Below are positions 52,975 to 61,003 of a stretch of 64,000 nucleotides of DNA, in pieces. Made by a program: the position numbers and the translations under genes. Every line of letters starts with the position of its first letter. Within the stretch, counting starts at the first letter, position 1. The stretch spans positions 1 through 64,000 of the forward strand of contig CADASK010000008.1 in assembly GCA_902790495.1 (NCBI GenBank), given 5' to 3'. The notes beneath the pieces are model-generated. The model did not search any database. It saw only the letters and a list, made by a program, of their open reading frames with translations, and was not told where the DNA came from. Source of the stretch: an uncultured Eubacteriales bacterium. GTDB lineage: Bacteria; Bacillota; Clostridia; Christensenellales; Aristaeellaceae.

Positions 52975-54186
52975 TCAGCTCCGCATGTTCTTGATCTGCT
53001 TGTTCAGCCGCAGCTTGCGCAGGGCCTTCGCCTCGATCTGGCGGATGCGCTCGCGGGTGACGTGGAACTTCTCGCCGACCTCCTCGAGGGTGTAGGAGCG
53101 GCCGCCGTCCAGGCCGTAGCGCAGGATCAGCACCTTCTTCTCGCGGTCGGTCAGGGTGTCCAGCACCTCCATCAGCTGCTCGCGCTGCAGGGCGTAGAAG
53201 GCCGCGTCGGCGGGCGCGGGGGCCGTCTCGTCGGGGATGAAGTCGCCCAGGTGGCTGTCCTCCTCCTCGCCGATGGGGGTCTCCAGGCTCACGGGGTCCT
53301 GGGCGATCTTGATGATCTCCTGCACGCGGGTCTCGCTCAGGTGCATCGCGGCGGCGATCTCCGCCGTGGTGGGCTCCCGGCCGTACTCCTGCATCAGCTG
53401 GCGACTGGTGCGGATGAGGCGGTTGATGGTCTCCACCATGTGTACGGGGATGCGGATGGTGCGGGCCTGGTCGGCCAGGGCGCGGGTGATGGACTGGCGG
53501 ATCCACCAGGTGGCGTAGGTGGAAAACTTGAAGCCCTTGGAGTAGTCGAACTTGTCCGCCGCCTTGATCAGGCCCATGTTGCCCTCCTGGATCAGATCCA
53601 GGTAGAGCATGCCGCGGTTGTTGTAGTGGCCCGCGATGGACACCACCAGGCGCAGGTTGGCCTTGATCAGCTGCTCCTTGGCCATGGCCCCGTCGTCGAT
53701 GACGGCCTGGAAGGCCTTCTCCATCTCCGGGGTGATCTCCTCGTTCTCGTTCTTCATCTCGTCCCACTGGGACTGGGCGTTCACGCCGGCCTCGATCCGC
53801 TTGGCCAGGTCGACCTCCTCTTCGGCGGTCAGCAGCGGGATTTTGCCGATCTCCTTGAGGTACATGCGGATGGGATCGGAGAGATTGACCTCATCCACCG
53901 CGGAGGACTGGGCCTTGTTCGCCGCGTCCTGGGTCGAATCCAGCACGGGAGCCGACGCGATCTCCGGCACAGCCTCCTCCGAGGCGGCGCTCTCCGCCTC
54001 CGCGTCGCTGACCACGCGCACGCCCATGGCCTCCAGGCGGTCCAGCACTGTCTCCAGCTGGTCGGGGTCCATCTCCAGCTCCATCAGGTGATTCATCACC
54101 TCGCTGTAGGTCAGCAGGCCCTTGGCCTTGCTCATCTCACCCAGCTCGGCGAGCTTCTGTTCCATGGAGTCAGGGTTATAACTCAA
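52975..54186 (-). CDS. rpoD: RNA polymerase primary sigma factor
   Basis: 403 aa, the size of Bacillota SigA. An N-terminal region 1.1-like segment (1-95), then region 1.2 ([20 protein letters not shown]), region 2 ([40 protein letters not shown]), region 3 ([20 protein letters not shown]) and region 4 with the -35 reading helix ([20 protein letters not shown]). It directs transcription from the TTGACA/TATAAT promoters seen across the window. Last gene of the dgt-dnaG-rpoD group. Confidence 0.97.
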   Translation of the reverse strand: MSYNPDSMEQKLAELGEMSKAKGLLTYSEVMNHLMELEMDPDQLETVLDRLEAMGVRVVSDAEAESAASEEAVPEIASAPVLDSTQDAANKAQSSAVDEVNLSDPIRMYLKEIGKIPLLTAEEEVDLAKRIEAGVNAQSQWDEMKNENEEITPEMEKAFQAVIDDGAMAKEQLIKANLRLVVSIAGHYNNRGMLYLDLIQEGNMGLIKAADKFDYSKGFKFSTYATWWIRQSITRALADQARTIRIPVHMVETINRLIRTSRQLMQEYGREPTTAEIAAAMHLSETRVQEIIKIAQDPVSLETPIGEEEDSHLGDFIPDETAPAPADAAFYALQREQLMEVLDTLTDREKKVLILRYGLDGGRSYTLEEVGEKFHVTRERIRQIEAKALRKLRLNKQIKNMRS

Positions 54187-54418
54187 ATCAACCTCTCCTT
54201 TCGGTTCGGGACACAGCGCGGTTGAAAGAGACTGTTTCTATCGTCAAGATTCAGTCAGAAGGGCGGCGCGTCCGGGCAGGGAAAACCTTCATTCCTTCCG
54301 CGTTCGCTCACGTCCTGACCTCGGTTCTGTTCCAGAATCGGTGTTTCCACAAATCGCGGGTATTGATGATTTCGTCAAAGGGCGCTTTTTTCCTTCTCAT
54401 GTGAGCGAATTTTTCAGT

Positions 54419-56224
54419 TTACGCGCCACTCCCGTCCTGGCGCCTGCGCAGCTCCTGGCGAAGGGCCATGTAGCGGCGCATGGCCTCCTCCTTGCGCTCC
54501 GGCGGCAGGGTCGGAATCTCCCGCTGGATGTCGGCCAGCTCCTTCTGCAGCCGCTCCCGGCGCACGGTGTTCAGGCAGTCCCGCGCCATGCGGATCAGCT
54601 CGTTGGTGTCCTGGCTCGGCGGGGTCAGCAGCAGGCGGCTCACCCGCTCCCTGTCCGCGTCCGTGGGCTGGCTCTCCACCAGCGAGGCCGGGCTGGCCCC
54701 GTCCATCAGCGCCTGGTAGAGGCTGCGCAGCAGCGGATCGGTGAAGTCCTCCGCGGCGGCGATGTCCGCGGGCAGCTGGCCCGTGGCCAGCAGCGACACC
54801 ACGATCTCCTGGGCGCGCTCGGCGGCCCGGTCCTCCTTCACGGCGCTGCGGGCCGGGCGCTCGAAGACCGGCTTCGGCTTCTGGACCACGGCGGCCGCGG
54901 CGGTCTGGGGCTTGCCGACACCAATCTGCGCCACCAGCACCTCCCGCGGGAAGCCCGTCTGCACCATCAGCTGGCGGATGTAGTTCTCCTGCTCCACCGG
55001 CTCCAGGGGGCGGATCAGCTCGGCGCATTTCCGGGCGTACTCGGTGCGGCCCTCCTGGGTGCTCAGGTCGTGCTCGGCGGCCAGGCGGCGCATGCGGTAG
55101 GCCTCCGGGGTCAGCACCGGCAGCTTCTCAAAGCCCTCCGGCCCGTCCCGGCGGATGAATTCGTCCGGATCCAGCCCGTCCGGGAAGTCCAGCACCCGTG
55201 CGGGCACCCCGGCGTTGCCAAGAATCTCCAGGCCCCGCAGGATGGCGTGCTGGCCCGCGCTGTCGCCGTCGTAGGCGAGGTACACCTTCGGGGCGATGCG
55301 CTTGAGGTAGCGGGCCTGCTCGTCGGTCAGCGAGGTGCCCAGGGTGGCGCACACGCCCTCCACCCCAAACTGCGTCAGGGACACCACGTCCATGTAGCCC
55401 TCCACCAGGATCACCCGGTCGAGGTGCCGCGCCTTGCGCAGCAGGTTGGCCGCATAGACGCCCTGGCGCTTGTTGAACACGGGCGTGTCCGCGGTGTTGA
55501 GGTATTTCGGCTTCGCATCACCCAGGGTGCGCCCGCCAAAGCCCAGCACGCTGCCGCTGGCGTCGATGATCGGGAACATGGCCCGGTCGCGGAACATATC
55601 GCGCACCTGCCTGGGCCGGGGCAGCTCGCCGTTCTCCCCCGGCTCCGCCTCGCGCACCACCGTCAGGCCGCACAGGCGCAGCTCGTCCTCGGTGTAGCCC
55701 TGCTTCTCCAGCTCCAGGGTCATGGCGTCCCAGGGGCCCACAGCCGCGCCGAGGCCGAACTTGGTGATGACCCCGTCGGAGAGGCCGCGCCGCTTGAAAT
55801 AGTCCAGCACCTTCTGGCCCGCCGGGGTGAAGAGCTGGCGGTGGTAGATGCGGGCCGCCTCCCGGTTGGCGCTCAGCAGGCGCTCGCGCTGGTCGCGCTT
55901 CCGCTGCCAGTCGGGATCCTCCCGGACCTCCGGCAGGGGCATGTGGGCCCGGTCGGCCAGGCGCTCCACTGCCTCGGCGAAATCCAGCTTCTCCATGTCC
56001 ATCACGAACTGGATGACGCTGCCGCCCGCCTTGCAGCCGAAGCAGTAATAGAGCTGCAGCTCCGGGTTGACGCTGAAGGAGGCGGTTTTCTCCCCGTGGA
56101 AGGGACACAGACCCCAGTACCTCGAGCCGTTCTTTTTCAGCGGGACATAGGCGGAGACGATGTCGACGATGTCCGATTTGGCGCGGAGCTCATCGAGCCA
56201 TTGGGATGGGAAATGGCGGGGCAT
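54419..56224 (-). CDS. dnaG: DNA primase
   Basis: 601 aa. Zinc-binding domain GLCPFHGEKTASFSVNPELQ with YYCFGCKAGG (C-H-C-C ligands). Toprim core: ILVEGYMDVVSLTQFGVEGV, CATLGTSLTDEQARYLKRIA, VYLAYDGDSAGQHAILRGLE. The C-terminal part (about 430-601) is the helicase-binding region. Makes RNA primers for replication. It starts about 31 bp after dgt ends and lies 232 bp before rpoD, in the usual order of Gram-positive macromolecular synthesis operons. Confidence 0.97.
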   Translation of the reverse strand: MPRHFPSQWLDELRAKSDIVDIVSAYVPLKKNGSRYWGLCPFHGEKTASFSVNPELQLYYCFGCKAGGSVIQFVMDMEKLDFAEAVERLADRAHMPLPEVREDPDWQRKRDQRERLLSANREAARIYHRQLFTPAGQKVLDYFKRRGLSDGVITKFGLGAAVGPWDAMTLELEKQGYTEDELRLCGLTVVREAEPGENGELPRPRQVRDMFRDRAMFPIIDASGSVLGFGGRTLGDAKPKYLNTADTPVFNKRQGVYAANLLRKARHLDRVILVEGYMDVVSLTQFGVEGVCATLGTSLTDEQARYLKRIAPKVYLAYDGDSAGQHAILRGLEILGNAGVPARVLDFPDGLDPDEFIRRDGPEGFEKLPVLTPEAYRMRRLAAEHDLSTQEGRTEYARKCAELIRPLEPVEQENYIRQLMVQTGFPREVLVAQIGVGKPQTAAAAVVQKPKPVFERPARSAVKEDRAAERAQEIVVSLLATGQLPADIAAAEDFTDPLLRSLYQALMDGASPASLVESQPTDADRERVSRLLLTPPSQDTNELIRMARDCLNTVRRERLQKELADIQREIPTLPPERKEEAMRRYMALRQELRRRQDGSGA

Positions 56225-56255
56225 GGGGTCTCACCTCCTTCAAAACGGTTTTATC

Positions 56256-57257
56256 TCAGTTCGCATACCCCTTCGGGATGAACAGCTGCTCGTACTGGTG
56301 GATGGCGTAGCGGTCGGTCATGCCGGAGATGTAGTCCGCCACGCCGCGCTCCATGCCCTCGCTGTAGGCGATCAGCATGTACTCCTCGGGCATCTCGGCG
56401 GGATGGTTCATGTAATACTCCCAGAGGCCGCGCACCACGTGGTCGCAGCGGTGCTCCTCGGCGGCGCGCCAGGAGTTGCGGTACACCTTCTCGAACATGA
56501 AGGCGCGCAGGGCGTCCATGGCGCTCTGCACCTCCTCGCTCATGCACAGGTGCGGCTGATCCATGCTGTTCTCCACCACGTCGGTGATCATCGTGTTGAT
56601 CCGCTCGCCGTGGGTCGCGCCCAGCACCCGCAGGAAATCCGCCGGGATGTCGAACTGGCGCAGCACCCCGCCGCGCAGGGCGTCGTCCAGGTCGTGGTTG
56701 AGGTAGGCGATGCGATCGGCCCGGCGCACGCACTCGCCCTCCAGGGTCGCGGGGAAATCCGCACCGGAGTGGTTGCGGATGCCGTCCCGCACCTCCCAGG
56801 TCAGGTTCAGCCCCTCGCCGCCGTTCTCCAGCCGCTCCACCACGCGCAGGCTCTGCTCGTTGTGCCGGAAGCCGTCGGCCATCAGCTCGTCCAGGCTCCG
56901 CTCGCCGATGTGCCCGAAGGGTGTGTGCCCCAGGTCGTGGCCCACGGCGATGGCCTCGGTCAGGTCCTCGTTGAGCCGCAGGGCGCGGGCCATGGTGCGG
57001 GCCACCTGCGCCACCTCGAGGGTGTGGGTCAGGCGCGTGCGGTAGTGGTCGCCCTCGGGCGCGAGGAAGACCTGGGTCTTGAACTTCAGCCGCCGGAAGG
57101 CCTTGCAGTGGATGATGCGGTCCCGGTCGCGCTGGAAGGCCGTGCGGATCGCGCAGGGCTCCAGCGGCCGCTCCCTGCCCCGCGAGCGGGCGGACAGGCA
57201 GGCTCGCGGGGACAGCCACTCCGCCTCCCGCGCCTCATAGGTCTCACGAATGTTCAC
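56256..57257 (-). CDS. dgt: Deoxyguanosinetriphosphate triphosphohydrolase-like protein (HD domain)
   Basis: 333 aa, the short Gram-positive form. AFRRLKFKTQVFLAPEGDHY, then RTRLTHTLEVAQVARTMARA and AVGHDLGHTPFGHIGERSLD give the HD metal ligands (H...HD...). NHSGADFPATLEGECVRRAD and RIAYLNHDLDDALRGGVLRQ complete the family pattern. Predicted to hydrolyse dNTPs to nucleoside plus triphosphate. First gene of the dgt-dnaG-rpoD group; its 5' side is separated from telA by a terminator. Confidence 0.95.
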   Translation of the reverse strand: MNIRETYEAREAEWLSPRACLSARSRGRERPLEPCAIRTAFQRDRDRIIHCKAFRRLKFKTQVFLAPEGDHYRTRLTHTLEVAQVARTMARALRLNEDLTEAIAVGHDLGHTPFGHIGERSLDELMADGFRHNEQSLRVVERLENGGEGLNLTWEVRDGIRNHSGADFPATLEGECVRRADRIAYLNHDLDDALRGGVLRQFDIPADFLRVLGATHGERINTMITDVVENSMDQPHLCMSEEVQSAMDALRAFMFEKVYRNSWRAAEEHRCDHVVRGLWEYYMNHPAEMPEEYMLIAYSEGMERGVADYISGMTDRYAIHQYEQLFIPKGYAN

Positions 57258-57305
57258 AGCCTCATCTCCCGTATACGCAGGTTATGTATACATTCGACAC
57301 AAGCT

Positions 57306-57334
57306 GAAAAAAACCCTGCCGGCGGGCGGCAGGG
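57306..57334 (-). terminator. Terminator downstream of telA
   Basis: Minus strand CCCTGCC-GCCCGCC-GGCAGGG followed by seven T. Confidence 0.9.
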
Positions 57335-57355
57335 ATCGGCAAACGATTTGGATTT

Positions 57356-58573
57356 TTACAGATTGGTCTGCAGCAGCTTTTCCTTGAGCTCCGCTTCCAT
57401 CTTGTACAGGGTCTTCTCGGCCTCGATGCGCTTGGTGTGGCCTTCCTTCTGGATGGTCATGACCTCGTTGATCGTGTCGATCAGGTCCTGGTTGGTCTGG
57501 ATCAGCGTCTCGATGTCGATGATGCCGCGCTCAGCCTCGCGGGCGGTGTCGATGGTGCCCTGCTTCAGCTTCTCGGCGTTCTTCTTGAGCAGCTCGTTGG
57601 TCATGTCGGTCACAGCGGTCTGCGCCTTCAGGGCCTGCTCGGTGTGCTGCAGGCCGAGGCCCAGCACCATCTGGCTCTTCCACAGCGGCAGGGTGTTGCT
57701 CAGGGTGGACTGGATGCGCTCCACCAGCAGGCTGTCGTTGTTCTGCAGCAGGCGGATCTGGGGCGCCATCTGCATGGAGACCTGGCGGGTCAGCTTCAGG
57801 TCGTGCAGCTTCTTCTCCAGGCGGTCGCACTGGGCGGAGAGGTCGTTGGCCTTCTGGGCGTCCATGGCGTCGCCGCTCTTCTCGGCGGCGGCCTTCAGGG
57901 CGGCCAGGTCGGTGGTGCGTACCTTTTCCAGGTACTTGTCGCCGGCGATGATGTACAGGGTCAGCTCGCGGAAGTAGCTGCTGTTCTCCTCATAGAGGCG
58001 GTCGAACATGGCCACGTCCTTGAGCAGCTGCGCCTGGTAGTTCTCCAGCTGGTTGGCGATGTTTTCCACATTCACGCTCACCTTGGCGTAGCTGGCCTTC
58101 ATCTTCTCCACCTGGTTGATGGGCTTGTTGAAGAAAGAGCCGATCTTCTCCAGCAGGGTGTCGGGCTTGTCGTCGCTCTCCTTCTCGAAGGTCTTCAGCT
58201 CGCCCACCAGGTTGATGAGCATGTTGCCCACGTCGCCGGTGTCCTGGGTGCGCACGGCCTCCAGGGCGGTATCGGAGAAGTTGGCGATCTTCTTCTGAGC
58301 GTCCGCGCCGTAGAGCAGCACGTGGTCAGGATTGGTCACGTCCAGCTTGGAGATAAACGTCTCGATGGCGGCGCGCTCGGCGGTGGTCAGCTGGCTGTCA
58401 TCCAGCTGGGGCAGGCCTTCCTCGGTGGGGGCCAGCTCCTGCAGGGCGTCGGCGACCTCAGCGGCCTTCTCGGCGGTCTGCTGGATGGAGGAAATCACCT
58501 CGTCCGCGGCAGGGGCGGCCGGGGCCTCGGGGACCGGGGACAGCTGGGGCATCACATTGTTTTCCTCGCTCAT
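57356..58573 (-). CDS. telA: TelA family (toxic anion resistance) protein
   Basis: 405 aa, cytoplasmic, almost entirely helical. NPDHVLLYGADAQKKIANFS, VGNMLINLVGELKTFEKESD, ANQLENYQAQLLKDVAMFDR, MAPQIRLLQNNDSLLVERIQ and TLPLWKSQMVLGLGLQHTEQ are the TelA pattern. Linked in some species to tellurite and lantibiotic or cell-envelope stress tolerance; mechanism not established. It follows the xpaC-like gene after a 215-bp gap that carries a short repeat; this pairing of genes is common in Bacillota. Confidence 0.95.
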   Translation of the reverse strand: MSEENNVMPQLSPVPEAPAAPAADEVISSIQQTAEKAAEVADALQELAPTEEGLPQLDDSQLTTAERAAIETFISKLDVTNPDHVLLYGADAQKKIANFSDTALEAVRTQDTGDVGNMLINLVGELKTFEKESDDKPDTLLEKIGSFFNKPINQVEKMKASYAKVSVNVENIANQLENYQAQLLKDVAMFDRLYEENSSYFRELTLYIIAGDKYLEKVRTTDLAALKAAAEKSGDAMDAQKANDLSAQCDRLEKKLHDLKLTRQVSMQMAPQIRLLQNNDSLLVERIQSTLSNTLPLWKSQMVLGLGLQHTEQALKAQTAVTDMTNELLKKNAEKLKQGTIDTAREAERGIIDIETLIQTNQDLIDTINEVMTIQKEGHTKRIEAEKTLYKMEAELKEKLLQTNL

Positions 58574-58685
58574 GGGAATCTTCTCCTCTCCGTGTTTTAG
58601 TTTATCTATACCTGTGTCCGCACGTGGCGGACGGGAAACCTTTCTGTAGCCGCTTGATTCCTATTCATCGGCTTTTCGTATCAGC

Positions 58686-58749
58686 GGAGATTCCGCGCCT
58701 GCGGGCGCGGGCAGGGGGCTTTGCGATCGCCCCCTGCACCCCTTCGCCT
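58686..58749. repeat. Two-hairpin repeat, short form (copy 14)
   Basis: CCGCGCC-TGC-GGGCGCGG and GCAGGGGGC-TTTGCGATC-GCCCCCTGC. Confidence 0.85.
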
Positions 58750-58788
58750 CGCTTGAGTGTAATTGAGCATTTTAGCCAAAGAATCTAC

Positions 58789-59598
58789 TTACCGATGGCT
58801 GCTCTTCTGCTGGTAGTAGCTCTGAAAGGTGTCGTTGTTGTCCGCGCCGACGTCCAGGGTGGGCACGTCGCCCTCCTCCCACTGGGCCGCGGCGGCGGTG
58901 CGGGCGTTGATGGTATCCCGGCTGAAATCGCCATCGGCAAAGCCGTCACGCTTGAGCATCTGCTCCAGCACGTCAATGTCCGTGGAGACATCCAGCATGG
59001 TGTCCTTGTAGAGGTTGTCCAGCTGCTTCTGGCAGGCGGTCAGCACCATGTCCATGCCGCGGTGCATGGTCTCCTTGGCGCGCACCATCTCCCCGTAGGA
59101 GATGCCGCGGTCCTGCATGGTGCGGTAGCTGTTGAGCATCTTCAGCGTGGTGGGCAGGTAGTAGTTCATAAACTTGCGGATCTGCCCCGCCTTGGACGGG
59201 CGCTCCTCCACCGTCTTGAAGATCTGCACGCACTTGTTCTCCAGCTGGTAGAGCTTGCGGGTGACGTCCGCGTCCGGGATCGCGTTGTTGGCCGCGCGGA
59301 TCGCCTCCAGGTACTCCTTGCCCTTGGCGATCACGGCGTCGGCGTTGGCGTCGCCGGTCTGGGAGGTGCCCAGCTCCTCGTATTCCTTCTCAGGCTGACG
59401 ATCCTGGCGGTTGTGGGTGGTCAGATCCAGGCCCGTGGACATCACGCCCACCGCCTTGCCCACTGCGAAGGAGATCGCAGCAATGATGGCCACCTTGATC
59501 ATGGTGATCGGCCGGAACAGAAAGCCCAGGCCGATGGCGGTGATTGCGAAGCCGCTCAGGCCGGACCCGATTTCCTTCTTGCTCTTCTTCTTGCTCAT
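58789..59598 (-). CDS. XpaC-like (5-bromo-4-chloroindolyl phosphate hydrolysis family) protein
   Basis: 269 aa from ATG at 59598 with AGGAGA upstream; a longer frame adds nine residues without support. A Lys-rich start, two hydrophobic segments (ITAIGLGFLF; MIKVAIIAAISFAVGKAVGV), then a helical part: EYLEAIRAANNAIPDADVTR, RKFMNYYLPTTLKMLNSYRT and GMDMVLTACQKQLDNLYKDT. The family name comes from an indirect phenotype; no enzymatic motif is visible. Found upstream of telA, suggesting a joint role at the membrane. Confidence 0.88.
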   Translation of the reverse strand: MSKKKSKKEIGSGLSGFAITAIGLGFLFRPITMIKVAIIAAISFAVGKAVGVMSTGLDLTTHNRQDRQPEKEYEELGTSQTGDANADAVIAKGKEYLEAIRAANNAIPDADVTRKLYQLENKCVQIFKTVEERPSKAGQIRKFMNYYLPTTLKMLNSYRTMQDRGISYGEMVRAKETMHRGMDMVLTACQKQLDNLYKDTMLDVSTDIDVLEQMLKRDGFADGDFSRDTINARTAAAAQWEEGDVPTLDVGADNNDTFQSYYQQKSSHR

Positions 59599-59769
59599 AG
59601 CTGTCTCCTGTTCTCTTCGGTACACAGGCCGTCGCCCCGTGGCGCGTCTACTCTGCCGCGCCGCAAGCCTATCCTACTGTATCTTGAGCCACGCCGCAAG
59701 AGCAAGGGGCGCAAATGTCATTTCCAGACACCAAAACCCGCGTGCGGCGTGTCCATGATTTCCTTCCCT

Positions 59770-59798
59770 ATCATACCACACACGCCCCCTGTGCGCAA
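59770..59798 (-). promoter_or_regulatory. Promoter of the xpaC-telA genes
   Basis: Minus strand: TTGCGC, 17-bp spacer, TATGAT; leader of about 165 nt. Confidence 0.65.
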
Positions 59799-59898
59799 GC
59801 GAGGAACATGAGAAATTCATGAGAGAAGAGTAAGTTTTTCGGCAGCATGCGCATTCGATAGCTTGGGGTCTTTGCATCTCAGCTTGCCGCAGAGCTCA

Positions 59899-60029
59899 GG
59901 GGTTCAGCGCCTGCGGGCGCGGGCAAAGGGCTTTGCGATCGGTCCGGGGCTGCAACCCGTTCTCCGCTGAAAACGCCATAACATGGCGTTTTCCGGGCGC
60001 TCCGAACCCTTTGCAAACCTTCGCCCGCC
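59899..60029. repeat. Two-hairpin repeat, long form (copy 15)
   Basis: Outer arms GCAAAGGG/CCCTTTGC; nested hairpin GAAAACGCCAT-AAC-ATGGCGTTTTC; conserved TTTGCGATC. Confidence 0.85.
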
Positions 60030-60057
60030 ACTCTTGTTGCGGCAGCGATTGTCTTGG

Positions 60058-60111
60058 CTCCCCTATTAGGGGAGCTGTCATCGCGTCAGCGATGACTGAG
60101 GGGTTGGTCTT
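60058..60111. repeat. Second-family hairpin repeat
   Basis: GCTCCCCT-ATT-AGGGGAGC and GTCATCGC-GTCA-GCGATGAC, then TGAGGGG. Confidence 0.7.
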
Positions 60112-60121
60112 TGCTCGTGTC

Positions 60122-60213
60122 AGCCCTCTCCGTCAGCGCACATGTTGGTACCTCTCCCGGGACAGCCCTCTCCGTCAGCGCTTGCGCGCTGACACCTCTC
60201 CCAGAGGGAGAGG
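60122..60213. repeat. Second-family hairpin repeats, one truncated and one complete
   Basis: A partial unit (CCCTCTCCGTCAGCGCAC…ACCTCTCCC) followed by a full one: GTCAGCGC-TTGC-GCGCTGAC and CCTCTCCC-AGA-GGGAGAGG. Confidence 0.7.
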
Positions 60214-60316
60214 CAAGACCGTTCCCCCGGCTCGCACGCCGAACGTGGCTACGAGCATCTCTATCTATCGATACACACGGGCCGCAGCGGAATCTTGGCT
60301 CTCCCTCTGGGGCGAC

Positions 60317-60373
60317 GAACGCCCGGAAAACAGTCCAGTGGACTGTTTTCAGTGAGTCGTAAGCGGCAGCGGC
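60317..60373. repeat. Partial two-hairpin repeat: nested hairpin only (copy 16)
   Basis: GAAAACAGTCC-AGT-GGACTGTTTTC with the flanks GAACGCCCG and AGTGAGTCG as in copy 10, but the outer arms are missing. Followed by a second-family hairpin GTCAGCC-GTGA-GGCTGAC at 60379-60397. Confidence 0.75.
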
Positions 60374-60738
60374 CTAAGCTGTCAGCCGTGAGGCTGACTG
60401 AGAGGGCCTTTCGGGCGCTGTCACCGCACATACCCACAAGGGCTTCCCGGGCATTCACCAGCCATACGCGCTGCTCAAAACTCCCTCTGTTACAGGTGTG
60501 AACGTTCGCCCTCTCGTTCGTTCACGAATTGCGCCGTCACCACCACATCTTGTGGTTTTCCTGTCAATCTGCCACAAAATCGCGGAAAATGATTGTTCAC
60601 AAAAATTTCACAATAGGCTCTTGTGGCTGCGTAAATGCATAAAAACCGCCTCCCCGCATGAGACGCGTCACACCTGTAAACGCCGAAAAGCAAGGCAGGG
60701 CAAGGGATTGCGCGCTCCGGCCCGATGATACAATCATA

Positions 60739-60754
60739 ACACAAGATATTGTAT
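60739..60754 (+). promoter_or_regulatory. NrdR-box-like site
   Basis: ACACAAGATATTGTAT matches 14 of 16 positions of ACACAATATATTGTGT and overlaps a TATAAT hexamer. Position upstream of nrdD fits NrdR control; the usual second box one and a half turns away is not obvious. Confidence 0.5.
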
Positions 60755-60794
60755 AATCCACCCCAACGTCCCCAACCGGTGGTCGGTGTTCCCC

Positions 60795-60823
60795 TTGACG
60801 TTTTCCCTCTCCTGTGCTAAGAT
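60795..60823 (+). promoter_or_regulatory. Probable promoter of nrdDG
   Basis: TTGACG, 17-bp spacer, TAAGAT. Its leader contains two stable hairpins (AGCAGGGA/TTCCTGCT near 60861-60901 and GTTCCGCC/GGCGGGGAAC near 60950-60973). Confidence 0.65.
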
Positions 60824-61003
60824 CAGAAACCGATCGGACCCCTGAAAGCAGAAGCGGAACAGCAGGGAGAGAGGCCGGCGAGCTGGCTCCCCCTTTCCTG
60901 CTTGCGGCCATTTGGCGGAGTGTGTGTTTCCGTCGGCCGTCCGCCGGGGTTCCGCCCGCTTCCCGGCGGGGAACATCATGAAGAGAAGACAGGAGATACC
61001 GTC

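Larger units (their letters stand above)
59599..61003. other. 1.4-kb gene-free region upstream of nrdD
   Basis: No convincing gene. It contains the xpaC promoter, a long-form repeat, several second-family repeats, a partial nested hairpin, an NrdR-box-like site, the nrdD promoter and a leader of about 175 nt. Short open frames in it lack codon bias and ribosome sites. Confidence 0.6.

Noticed and set aside
60430-60760. Small genes in the gene-free region
   Set aside because: The short frames (60-84 codons) lack ribosome sites, codon bias and recognisable protein features.
60824-61003. Cobalamin riboswitch before nrdD
   Set aside because: GAAGACAGGAGATACC resembles a B12 box, but the upstream core elements (such as GCCACTG) are missing and the segment also serves as the ribosome site.
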